From assembly GCA_030550115.1 (NCBI GenBank), contig JAUQPY010000029.1, positions 1-39,541 on the forward strand: DNA of 39,541 nt. Reading direction: 5' to 3'. Positions 31,854-39,541 of the stretch are shown here, piece by piece. How positions within the stretch are numbered: the first letter of the stretch is position 1; each line of letters begins with the position of its first letter. Source of the DNA: Microcaldota archaeon. Its GTDB lineage: Archaea; Micrarchaeota; Micrarchaeia; Anstonellales; J096. The position numbers and the translations under genes were made by a program. The notes below the pieces were generated by a model. It saw nothing but the letters and a program-made list of their open reading frames with translations, did not search any database and was not told the DNA's origin.

Positions 31854-32851
31854 AGATGCAGGCTCTTGGTATAACCGTTCTATATCCAGAAGTACCAGCT
31901 CTAAACAGATCTGAAAATCAGGGAAACATCCTAGTTCTAAAGAGAATAGGAGATTTTGTCTACATCAGTAGACAGGCAATGAGGTACTATCTATGGAATA
32001 CTCTAAAAACAGGTTTTGGATGGAAAGAAACAAAAGTAACCATTGAAGATAGAGTAGTACAGTTCTCTATTGAAGAAATTACTGAAGAATTGCTATCATT
32101 TGGTTTTATGGTTGCTAGAAAAAAATCTAAAACTAGAAAAGACCAAGCTGAAAGCGATAAAGAATCAAATCAAAAAGGAGAACAGATCACTAGAAAAGCA
32201 GCAGTATCTATGACTGATGGAGAATTTCTGAACAGGTATCTGGGTGAGATATCTTTCAATACAAATCATGATTTACTTAAAAGGCCTAAAGATGCAAATG
32301 CAGATCCTAAAGATGCAAATGCAGATCCAAATCCTTCACCATATCAAAAGGAAGAACATAGAGGTATCTTGAGATGGAGTGTAGTTATTGATGTGAATAG
32401 ATTGTGTAAGATTGAAGATAAATGGAGAGGTGTATTAAAGCAAGAACAGATTGCACAGATTGAGGATGATGATAATAGAGATAAGTTTATAAATAAAATA
32501 GTAAATGATATTCTAACAGCAATCCAAGAAGGAATTATCTATCATGTAGGAGGGAAAAATGAACCATTAACACCTATTGCAACATTTGTATATAAAGTAA
32601 GTATCCCTTCTCCATTATTGCATAATGTGGTTTATGCAAATTTAGAGGACGGTGATAAATACGTAGTAAATTTAGATGATGTAGAAAAGTTTGCAAGTAA
32701 GAACATATATTTTGGGGACTATAAACAGAATCTTAGAGTTAGACTATTAGACTTTAAAGTTGTGAATAAAAAATCAGATCCACCAATTTATACTAACAAC
32801 AGGATACAGGTAAAAATAAATAGTAAGGATGGTGTAATAGAATTTGTATAG
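31850..32851 (+). CDS. cas7: Cas7 backbone subunit (Cst2/DevR type)
   Basis: Cas7 forms the helical backbone of Cascade along the crRNA. The N terminus matches the DevR/Cst2 pattern: ITVLYPEVPALNRSENQGN, then KRIGDFVYISRQAMRYYL. A long charged insertion (about residues 87-165) holds a perfect 21-bp tandem repeat. GVIEFV closes the protein. It has 333 residues. AAGGTGAGG precedes the ATG and overlaps the cas8 end. A second ATG two codons later is an equally possible start. cas5 follows after nine bases. Confidence 0.88.
   Translation: MKMQALGITVLYPEVPALNRSENQGNILVLKRIGDFVYISRQAMRYYLWNTLKTGFGWKETKVTIEDRVVQFSIEEITEELLSFGFMVARKKSKTRKDQAESDKESNQKGEQITRKAAVSMTDGEFLNRYLGEISFNTNHDLLKRPKDANADPKDANADPNPSPYQKEEHRGILRWSVVIDVNRLCKIEDKWRGVLKQEQIAQIEDDDNRDKFINKIVNDILTAIQEGIIYHVGGKNEPLTPIATFVYKVSIPSPLLHNVVYANLEDGDKYVVNLDDVEKFASKNIYFGDYKQNLRVRLLDFKVVNKKSDPPIYTNNRIQVKINSKDGVIEFV
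32285..32326 (+). repeat. Perfect 21-bp tandem repeat inside cas7
   Basis: Two back-to-back identical 21-base units (32285-32305 and 32306-32326) encode PKDANAD twice in the variable, charged linker of Cas7. The perfect identity and in-frame length indicate recent slippage in a tolerant loop. Confidence 0.9.
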
Positions 32852-32860
32852 AGATTAAAC

Positions 32861-33775
32861 ATGGAGGAAGTTGTAAGGATCTCTGCGTTTCAGCCTAGAG
32901 CAAATTATAGAATGCCGCTAACAGTAACTCATAGAATAACCTATACTTTTCTACCAATATCAACAGCAATAGGGTTTATAGCGAATTTAATAGGTTATAA
33001 TCAATGGAACACATCAGAGGAGAGAAGAGAGAAATTTCTAGAAATTTTAAGATATAGTAAGATAGGTATAATCACCTCTTATGAAATTGTAGAAATTGAT
33101 AAGAATTACTGGTTTAGAAATCCGGCTAAGCAGAGTAATAGAGAGGAGGATAAGCGTTCTGATCATCAGGGGACCAAGAGTAGTAGAGGATCCAATAAAA
33201 ATGGCGGATATGATTTTCCTATGATAGACCCTTTACCCGTTTATAATCTAAGAAATGTAATGAATATTATATATGTGGGTGGAAAATTAAAAGATGAACT
33301 AAAGCAGATTATAGATGATAGGGGAATTTTCAAGGAACATAGGTATATAGGTCCTCTGAATATTGGTAGGGCAGAAGATTTAATAACAGCAATAGAATTT
33401 AAATTTATTAAATTAGAGAGATTGGATAGTAAATTCAGTAATGAACCTATTGTTTTAAATGATCCAATGAGAAGAGAAAATTACTCTTTTATTAAATATT
33501 TGAAAATTAGTCCAAGACATACAGCAATGTTGGTCGATACTAGAGAGCTTAAGTATGAGGATGCATTAGTGAAGAAGAACGTTCAAAGTATTCCAGCAGT
33601 ATTCAAAATATCGCAAGATGATGGTTCTAGAACTAACATTTACATCAATTCATTAATTTTAGTAGATTATATCCCTACAAATTCAGAAGCTAAAACAATT
33701 ATTGAATATAAAAATCTGTTTTACGATGCTGAATATTCCAATCCAGTATATCTCTATAATCTGAATGTAATATAG
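32861..33775 (+). CDS. cas5: Cas5 subunit of type I Cascade
   Basis: Cas5 caps the crRNA 5' handle. The N terminus (SAFQPRANYRMPLTVTHRIT, then YTFLPISTAIGFIANLIGY) fits the Cas5 pattern of a strand, a Pro-rich loop and the small-residue helix. The NIGRAEDLI motif (about residues 168-176) matches the conserved G-R-x-E-D/N region. A Ser/Arg/Lys/Asn-rich low-complexity insert lies at about 88-115. It has 304 residues, on the long side for Cas5. It starts nine bases after cas7 with no evident Shine-Dalgarno site. Confidence 0.87.
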   Translation: MEEVVRISAFQPRANYRMPLTVTHRITYTFLPISTAIGFIANLIGYNQWNTSEERREKFLEILRYSKIGIITSYEIVEIDKNYWFRNPAKQSNREEDKRSDHQGTKSSRGSNKNGGYDFPMIDPLPVYNLRNVMNIIYVGGKLKDELKQIIDDRGIFKEHRYIGPLNIGRAEDLITAIEFKFIKLERLDSKFSNEPIVLNDPMRRENYSFIKYLKISPRHTAMLVDTRELKYEDALVKKNVQSIPAVFKISQDDGSRTNIYINSLILVDYIPTNSEAKTIIEYKNLFYDAEYSNPVYLYNLNVI

Positions 33776-33784
33776 GTGATAAAA

Positions 33785-36625
33785 ATGGAAGATGAAATAC
33801 TAGCAAAGAGTCTTAAAGAAGGGAGAAAAATTACTCTCAAAGAACATACAGAAGATGTGTATAGAATTGCCCGCAAATTGTTGGATATGGATTTTTCAAG
33901 TAACCCTCCTCAATATCTAAAGATTATTGTAGAACTAGCAGCTTTACTACATGATATTGGTAAAGTTGATCCAGTGATGCAGAACATATTGAGTAAAAAC
34001 ATAAGATCAGATTCAAGAAGAATAGATCATGCTTTAATTTCATATCTATTGATAGATAAAAATAATTTTATTAACTATATAAGAAGCCTAAACATACAAG
34101 ATAGAGATATAGATCCGTATAAGATATATGCAGCAGTATCTAGAGCAGTAGTGTTTCATCATTTTAGAAATAGCTATTTAACTACAACAAAACAAAGATT
34201 CCTCAGATTAGTTCAAGAAAACAATGACAAAAATATTCAAGAAGAAGAGAAGACATATATAGATGATACAATCTTGGATAAGTTAAAATTAACTCTGCAA
34301 TCGATTGTTGATTCTGTTAATGATGATAAATCTATAAAGTATAATGTTAATGATATTCTAGTAAAAGATACTGCTGTTCTATCCAGAGTAATAAATAATT
34401 TACCAGATGTATCTAGAATGATATTCAGGCTCAAAGGTGAATTAAATATCTATTATAGCTTATATGATCACGTAGATTATTCTATGTATAGAGAACAGAT
34501 AGGTACAGATTATACATTAAAATATGAATACATCTATCCTTTAGGATTATTAATGAGAGCTGATGCTTTAGCATCTTGGGCAGAAGAGAACTTAGGTCAA
34601 GATTCAATTCAAAAAGTAATACAAGATATAAAGCCATCTAACCTATCGACTCAAAACATTTCAAAACAATTTAATAATCGTATAATTTGGCAGCAGAAGT
34701 TAGTCAACATAATTCAAGAGTTTGTGGATAAAAATCAAATAAAATTAAGAGGTGTAATATTAATTGCCCCTACAGGAGTAGGAAAGAGTGAATTCGCTTT
34801 CTATCTAGCTAGTATGTTGAGACTTAATAAAATAATATATACTTTACCAATTAGATCTGCTATAGATGCTTTATATTGGAGATTTAAGGATAAATATAAA
34901 TACGAAGATTCAGTAGATCTAATACATTCAACAAGTTACTTATCAAAATATCAATTTATAGAATCGGATATGGATGATATGATTTGGGACGGCATTAATA
35001 CTGAGTATCTTCTTACACTTAGAGAAACTGAGGAAATTGGGAGACAATTTGTAAAACCCATATTATTTGCTACAGGAGATCAGATCTATCCAGCAGCTTT
35101 GAGATATCCTAGATTTGAGACAGTATACTCCTTACTAAAGAATGCGCTATTAGTTAATGATGAATTACAACAATATACACCATCTCAAATAGGAATTTTA
35201 CTGAACATGTTATATGATGTTAAAAATATGGGTGGATATTTCTTGTTTATGACAGCTACCATACCTATGAAAATAGAAGATTTGAAAGGATTGATTGAAG
35301 AAGATTTTCAAGTGATTGAATTAGGTGACGATCTAGATATTAAAGATATTGATACAACCAAGGAAGCAGTTCTACTAATAAACACAACAAAGTTAGTAGA
35401 TAAATATCATGATCTAGAAGATCTTAAAATCGCATTAAACAATAGTAGTAAAATTCACAATATAACTACCATAATGATAGATAATTCTGATCAAGAAGAT
35501 AAAAAATATGAAGAGAAGGATTATTTAAATGATGTATATAATAAATTACGCGATCATATATTAAATCTTATTAAAGAAAGAAAAGTATCAAGATTTTTAA
35601 TAATTATGAATACTGTAAAGAGAGCTCAATGCCTATATGAAAAATTAGAAGGAGATAGCAATTTTAAAGATTTCAAAAAAATGCTATTGCATAGTAGGTA
35701 TACTAATAGAGACAGAGCTGAGTTGTCAAAAAGTTTAATTAATTGTATGAACAATAGATCTGAACAGAGTGAAAATAAAACTGATGGGAATAGAATTATT
35801 GCAATAACCACACAAGTAGTTGAAGCATCATTAGATATAGATGCAGATATTCTATTCACAGAAGTTGCTCCTATAGAGAATTTAATTCAAAGGATGGGAA
35901 GAATTAATCGACATAAAGTATTCAAGGAGTCTGATAGAGACTTTCAGCAGAAACAACCAAACATATTCATAATTTTACCTGAAAATACTAAAAATATACG
36001 CTGGTTGTATAGACCTTATGGGTCTATTATTGCTAATATTATAGATTTTCTAAAAGAGAACTCTAGTGAATTTTTAGGCTCCCCAATAAGTTTTGAGAAT
36101 AAACTTAAATTGGTAAAAAAATTCTATAAAACTTACAGTGAAAATAATAATACTAAAAAGAGCAAGGAGATTAAATGGACTTATGAGAATTATTATCTTC
36201 AGATTGAGGAATCTATAGAATATATTAGAAGTGGTGGGGGTGCGTTAGACCGAGATGATGCGCAAAATATATTTAGACCTGTTTTAACTGAAAGAGTGAT
36301 ACCTAGATCTCTAGTAAAAGAACTTATAAATGATATAAAAGATGCAATTGAGAAAAATAAAGAAGATAGTATTTTTAACATAATCTCTGATTATGAAATC
36401 TCTGTTCATAGATATGTTATAAAGCGAGATATGATACAAGATACTGAGAGTGTTTTAAGAGAAGAATTAGATGGGAAGGAAGTAATACCTAATGATATAA
36501 AAAATAGGATTATTTCACTTCTTAAAAAATATGAAATTAAAATTATAAACGCAAAATATGACGGTAAGGGTAAAGGTTTGGTATTGGCAGATGAAGATGA
36601 TTCTAAAGATCCTATAATGATATGA
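33785..36625 (+). CDS. cas3: Cas3 HD nuclease–helicase
   Basis: Cas3 nicks and degrades DNA bound by Cascade. The HD domain comes first: LLHDIGK (His56-Asp57), DHALISY near 81 and FHHF near 124-127. The helicase has Walker A APTGVGKSE (about 328-336), the DExx box as NDELQQY (about 457-463), MTATIP (about 489-494) and QRMGRINRH (about 702-710). All expected catalytic motifs are intact in 946 residues, so the fused form looks functional. I chose the ATG at 33785 because GGTGAT precedes it; the in-frame GTG at 33776 lies in that site. It overlaps cas4 by four bases. Confidence 0.96.
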   Translation: MEDEILAKSLKEGRKITLKEHTEDVYRIARKLLDMDFSSNPPQYLKIIVELAALLHDIGKVDPVMQNILSKNIRSDSRRIDHALISYLLIDKNNFINYIRSLNIQDRDIDPYKIYAAVSRAVVFHHFRNSYLTTTKQRFLRLVQENNDKNIQEEEKTYIDDTILDKLKLTLQSIVDSVNDDKSIKYNVNDILVKDTAVLSRVINNLPDVSRMIFRLKGELNIYYSLYDHVDYSMYREQIGTDYTLKYEYIYPLGLLMRADALASWAEENLGQDSIQKVIQDIKPSNLSTQNISKQFNNRIIWQQKLVNIIQEFVDKNQIKLRGVILIAPTGVGKSEFAFYLASMLRLNKIIYTLPIRSAIDALYWRFKDKYKYEDSVDLIHSTSYLSKYQFIESDMDDMIWDGINTEYLLTLRETEEIGRQFVKPILFATGDQIYPAALRYPRFETVYSLLKNALLVNDELQQYTPSQIGILLNMLYDVKNMGGYFLFMTATIPMKIEDLKGLIEEDFQVIELGDDLDIKDIDTTKEAVLLINTTKLVDKYHDLEDLKIALNNSSKIHNITTIMIDNSDQEDKKYEEKDYLNDVYNKLRDHILNLIKERKVSRFLIIMNTVKRAQCLYEKLEGDSNFKDFKKMLLHSRYTNRDRAELSKSLINCMNNRSEQSENKTDGNRIIAITTQVVEASLDIDADILFTEVAPIENLIQRMGRINRHKVFKESDRDFQQKQPNIFIILPENTKNIRWLYRPYGSIIANIIDFLKENSSEFLGSPISFENKLKLVKKFYKTYSENNNTKKSKEIKWTYENYYLQIEESIEYIRSGGGALDRDDAQNIFRPVLTERVIPRSLVKELINDIKDAIEKNKEDSIFNIISDYEISVHRYVIKRDMIQDTESVLREELDGKEVIPNDIKNRIISLLKKYEIKIINAKYDGKGKGLVLADEDDSKDPIMI

Positions 36626-37182
36626 AAAGCTTAGAGATAGGTGGATTATTGATACAGTATCTAAATATATGTAAAAGAAAATTATGGTTTTATATTAAAG
36701 GTCTTAGAATGGAATCACGAAGTGATCTGGTAGCCTTAGGTAGAATTATAGATCAACAATATTATGTTAGATACAAAGACGAAGACGAGTATAGTCAAGA
36801 TTTCATTAGAACAGATTTTCTAACCAACACTGAAGGAGTGGTAGTTCATGAAGTTAAAAAAACAGATACTCTAGTAGAAGAACAGAGCTGGCAGGTAAAA
36901 TATTATCTATATGTTCTAAAAAGAAGAGGGGTAGATATAAAATATGGGATATTGCATTACCCGGAGAAGAGACGAAAAATAAATGTTTACCTTACAGAGC
37001 AAGATGAAAAAATTATTCAGGAAATGTTAGAAGAGATACAGAATATAAGTAAAATGGAGATTCCCCCTCCTATAGAACCGAAGTCATATTGTGGACAATG
37101 TGCTTACTTTGAATTGTGTTGGGCAGGTGAAGTAAGGAAAAATGTCAAAAGGAAGAAAAATAATAATAGTCTCCGCAGGTAG
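36622..37182 (+). CDS. cas4: Cas4 RecB-family nuclease
   Basis: Cas4 trims prespacers and helps select PAM-adjacent DNA during adaptation. An iron-sulfur cluster is indicated by Cys17 (ICKRKLWF) and the C-terminal trio Cys157, Cys160, Cys166 (YCGQCAYFELCW). The nuclease core shows HEVKKTD (Glu77, Lys79) and the QVKYYLYVLKRRG motif near 91-103. It has 186 residues. The last 41 bases overlap cas1 in another frame, so the basic tail after residue 172 is constrained by two genes. Confidence 0.94.
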   Translation: MKSLEIGGLLIQYLNICKRKLWFYIKGLRMESRSDLVALGRIIDQQYYVRYKDEDEYSQDFIRTDFLTNTEGVVVHEVKKTDTLVEEQSWQVKYYLYVLKRRGVDIKYGILHYPEKRRKINVYLTEQDEKIIQEMLEEIQNISKMEIPPPIEPKSYCGQCAYFELCWAGEVRKNVKRKKNNNSLRR

Positions 37183-38125
37183 ATTAAAACGAGAAAACAA
37201 TACAATATGTTTTATTAATGATAAAGAAAAGAAGTATCTACCCATAGAGAATTTGGAAGAAATGTATGTATTTGGAAGAGTGGATTTTAACATAGATTTC
37301 TTTGAATACATAGGTGAAAAGGGATTGGTTGTACACATTTTTGATTATTATGGTTGGTACAAAGGAAGTTTTATTCCAAAAGAACATATGTTTTCAGGAG
37401 AATTAATAATAAATCAAGTCCAAGCAGCAATAAATCAAAGTTACTCATTAAGGCTAGCTAAAGAATTTGTTAGAGGAGCTATATATAATTTAGCTAGAAT
37501 CTCCTATAAGCGTGATCCAGAATTGAAGAATAAATTGAAAGATTACTACTATAAATTAGATTCAGCGAAAAATAATGAAGAATTAATGGGATTTGAGGGA
37601 AATGCGAGAAAAACCTTCTATGATTCAATGAAAAATTGGATCGATTGGGAGTTTGATGGAAGAAATAGAAATCCTCCTAAAGATTCTACTAATGCTTTAA
37701 TATCTTTCTTAAACTCACTGACCTACGCATTAACAATAAAACATATTATGAGAAGTGCACTACATCCAGGTATATCCTTTTTACATGCAAATACTGAAAG
37801 GAATAGATTTTCATTAGCATTGGATATATCTGAAGTATTCAAGCCTATCTTTTCTGAAGCTCTGACGATAAGCCTTATAAACAATAAAAAGCTAAATCCA
37901 GAATTGCATTTTGATTTTGATTCTAATACTAATGGGATGTATTTAAATCAGAATGGGAGAAATATAGTTATGAAAGAATGGGTAAATATGTTAGAAAATA
38001 CGATTATGCATAGAGCTCTGAAAAGGAAAGTTAGTTTTGACAAACTAGTTGAATTAGAGATTTATAAATTAATTAAAGATCTATTGAAAGATAAAAAATA
38101 TAAATCTTTGAGAATTTGGTGGTAA
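37142..38125 (+). CDS. cas1: Cas1 integrase
   Basis: Cas1 joins new spacers to the array together with Cas2. The catalytic residues are in place: Glu152 (LMGFEGNARKTFY), His215 (ISFLHANTERN) and Asp228 (LALDISEVFKP). It has 327 residues, the normal length, with the N-terminal beta domain and C-terminal helical domain. It starts inside cas4 (41-base overlap) and its stop overlaps or abuts the cas2 start region. Intact Cas1, Cas2 and Cas4 mean adaptation is probably functional. Confidence 0.96.
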   Translation: MSKGRKIIIVSAGRLKRENNTICFINDKEKKYLPIENLEEMYVFGRVDFNIDFFEYIGEKGLVVHIFDYYGWYKGSFIPKEHMFSGELIINQVQAAINQSYSLRLAKEFVRGAIYNLARISYKRDPELKNKLKDYYYKLDSAKNNEELMGFEGNARKTFYDSMKNWIDWEFDGRNRNPPKDSTNALISFLNSLTYALTIKHIMRSALHPGISFLHANTERNRFSLALDISEVFKPIFSEALTISLINNKKLNPELHFDFDSNTNGMYLNQNGRNIVMKEWVNMLENTIMHRALKRKVSFDKLVELEIYKLIKDLLKDKKYKSLRIWW

Positions 38126-38127
38126 AG

Positions 38128-38403
38128 TTGTTTATTATAATGGCTTATGATATGGACACTACTGATGAAAATTATGAAAATAATGCTAGAAAAGTTAGAC
38201 AGATCGCTAGCAGATACTTAAATAGAATTCAGAAATCTGTATTTTATGGAAATTTGAGTGAAGGAAAGTTTAAAGAATTAGAGATGCAAATAAGAACTTC
38301 AATAAAAAACTCTAACGATAAAATAGTATTTTATGTATTTGAAGATAACGTGAAATATATTGTTATCAAAATAAATCATAATGAAGACGAAATTATATTA
38401 TAA
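38128..38403 (+). CDS. cas2: Cas2 adaptation protein
   Basis: Cas2 bridges two Cas1 dimers in the integration complex. The ferredoxin-like fold begins FIIMAYDMDTTDENY and includes IQKSVFYGNLSEGKF near residues 34-48. I chose the TTG at 38128 (91 residues): it gives the usual short N terminus before the first strand, and GGTGGT (38118-38123) is correctly spaced. The upstream TTG (38116) and GTG (38119) in the same frame would begin in or before that site. The stop at 38401-38403 is seven bases before the first repeat, so no leader fits between cas2 and the array. Confidence 0.92.
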   Translation: MFIIMAYDMDTTDENYENNARKVRQIASRYLNRIQKSVFYGNLSEGKFKELEMQIRTSIKNSNDKIVFYVFEDNVKYIVIKINHNEDEIIL

Positions 38404-38409
38404 ACAACC

Positions 38410-39541
38410 CTTCACATTCCTCTAGGTAGCTTACAGACCAATGTAACTAGAATACAAAGTCATTTCGATATAACCTTCACATTCCTCTAGGTAGCTTACA
38501 GACTAGTAACTCTCCCTATCACCCTATACAACATAGCTCTCTTCACATTCCTCTAGGTAGCTTACAGACTTATTAAACTCATTCTCACTTTTTGTTACTT
38601 ATTTACTTTACATTCCTCTAGGTAGCTTACAGACTCCTTATCTCTTCCAAAGAATGATTATAGGGATTATGCTTCACATTCCTCTAGGTAGCTTACAGAC
38701 CTGCTGGTGATGTTATTACTGATGTAGCTATTGAGCCTTCACATTCCTCTAGGTAGCTTACAGACCTCTTTCACATTGTATCCCGCTGCTTCTAGCTCTA
38801 ACTTCACATTCCTCTAGGTAGCTTACAGACAACACTGTGGAGAGCGAAGGAGGAAAAGTATATTACACTTCACATTCCTCTAGGTAGCTTACAGACTGAA
38901 GATTTGTTTTTTAATCTTGCACCCCCCAGTTTCTTCACATTCCTCTAGGTAGCTTACAGACCCCTCTATCAGCGCAGGTCCCCTCTTATTAGCGCCTTCA
39001 CATTCCTCTAGGTAGCTTACAGACAAAAAGGTTGTGGATAAGTATGTAAAAACAATTGTAACTTCACATTCCTCTAGGTAGCTTACAGACAAAAAGGTTG
39101 TGGATAAGTATGTAAAAACAATTGTAACTTCACATTCCTCTAGGTAGCTTACAGACTCCCTCCCCTTTTACCACTGTATAATCCTTTCTCCCCTTCACAT
39201 TCCTCTAGGTAGCTTACAGACTATTTCTCCATCGCTATTATATATTGTGTACACCTTCTTCACATTCCTCTAGGTAGCTTACAGACTCCTTATGTCTTAT
39301 CATCCCGTTTAGGAACAAGCTCTTCACATTCCTCTAGGTAGCTTACAGACTCAATGAGTGAAGAGGAAGCAATACGAGAATTAGAACTTCACATTCCTCT
39401 AGGTAGCTTACAGACTAACTGATCAATTGGTAGGAGGTGGAGGTACAGGAGGCTTCACATTCCTCTAGGTAGCTTACAGACGTGAAAAAGTACACCAGAG
39501 AAGCTAACGATAGTGAACTTCACATTCCTCTAGGTAGCTTA
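38410..39541 (-). CRISPR. CRISPR array, 29-bp repeats, continuing past the right edge
   Basis: Eighteen direct repeats are visible (the last, at 39518-39541, is cut to 24 bases) with 17 spacers of 34-37 bases. As written on the plus strand the repeat starts CTTCACATTC and ends AGCTTACAGAC. All full copies are identical except the fourth (38606-38634), which has T for C at its fourth base. On the minus strand the repeat starts GTCTGTAAGC and ends GAATGTGAAG, the usual end of type I-B repeats, which would leave an 8-nt handle ATGTGAAG. I therefore place the crRNA strand as minus and the leader to the right, outside the window. The repeat has no strong hairpin. Spacers at 39025-39061 and 39091-39127 are identical. 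Confidence 0.98.

Noticed and set aside
38889-39092. A minus-strand open frame with SVSYLEECE repeated three times, resembling a repeat protein
   Set aside because: It is the translation of CRISPR repeats 8-11. The repeat-plus-spacer unit lengths happen to keep the frame open. It has no start signal and is not a gene.
38635-39321. The spacers at 38635 and 39287 share the start TCCTTAT and a nearby TCTT
   Set aside because: The similarity stops after about 12 bases and the rest differs, so common origin is not supported.
38439-39517. Many spacers read as open protein frames (for example MSEEEAIRELE at 39354), suggesting coding targets
   Set aside because: With six frames, a 36-base stretch is usually open in at least one by chance, so this alone says nothing about the targets.

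Overview
This window comes from a low-GC archaeon. The evidence is archaeal informational genes throughout: aEF1A with S10, Rpo7 with Spt4, S26e, an L44e–S27e–aIF2-alpha–Nop10 cluster, RFC small subunit, PCNA, GatE and RIO1. There is also a class III signal peptide pilin-like protein, an archaeal initiator tRNA, and TATA-box promoters with many leaderless first genes. Genes are tightly packed, with many 4-nt ATGA overlaps and no gene-free stretch above 300 bases. Several zinc-ribbon proteins are pared down. Very large genes of unknown function sit beside the housekeeping genes. This style fits a small-genome archaeon, possibly DPANN-like, but I cannot assign the lineage from sequence alone.

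Layout. 1–5604: the tail of an unknown gene faces a 1742-residue membrane-anchored giant protein. 5655–8447: diphthamide synthesis (dph6), aEF1A, S10 and pyrophosphatase. 8427–8870: a decayed glycosyltransferase. 8903–11350 (minus): RFC small subunit, pilin-like protein and a CBS-domain protein. 11413–14050: transcription and translation genes (Rpo7, Spt4, S26e, an unknown, L44e, S27e, aIF2-alpha, Nop10). 14021–16992 (minus): tRNA-Asn followed by winged-helix, glycosyltransferase, RIO1 and UbiA genes in one apparent unit. 17080–17423: a small acidic protein and initiator tRNA-Met. 17480–26275: four unknown genes in an apparent operon (886, 1064, 774 and 209 residues). The second has a C-terminal 440-residue region that reads like a transmembrane beta-barrel, which is the most unusual item here. 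26305–29191: cobalamin adenosyltransferase, GatE and PCNA.

29272–39541 is a complete type I-B-like CRISPR-Cas locus in the order cas6–cas8–cas7–cas5–cas3–cas4–cas1–cas2. It is followed by an array of 29-bp repeats that runs off the right edge (18 repeats, the last cut; 17 spacers). The array has one exactly duplicated spacer. Its likely crRNA strand is the minus strand, so the leader is probably outside the window to the right.

Regulation visible in the sequence: several first genes of transcription units have a TTTAAA-type TATA element about 25 bases before the start codon (leaderless), while many internal genes have a GGTGA-type Shine-Dalgarno site. Three divergent gene pairs share a single, nearly symmetrical TATA element.
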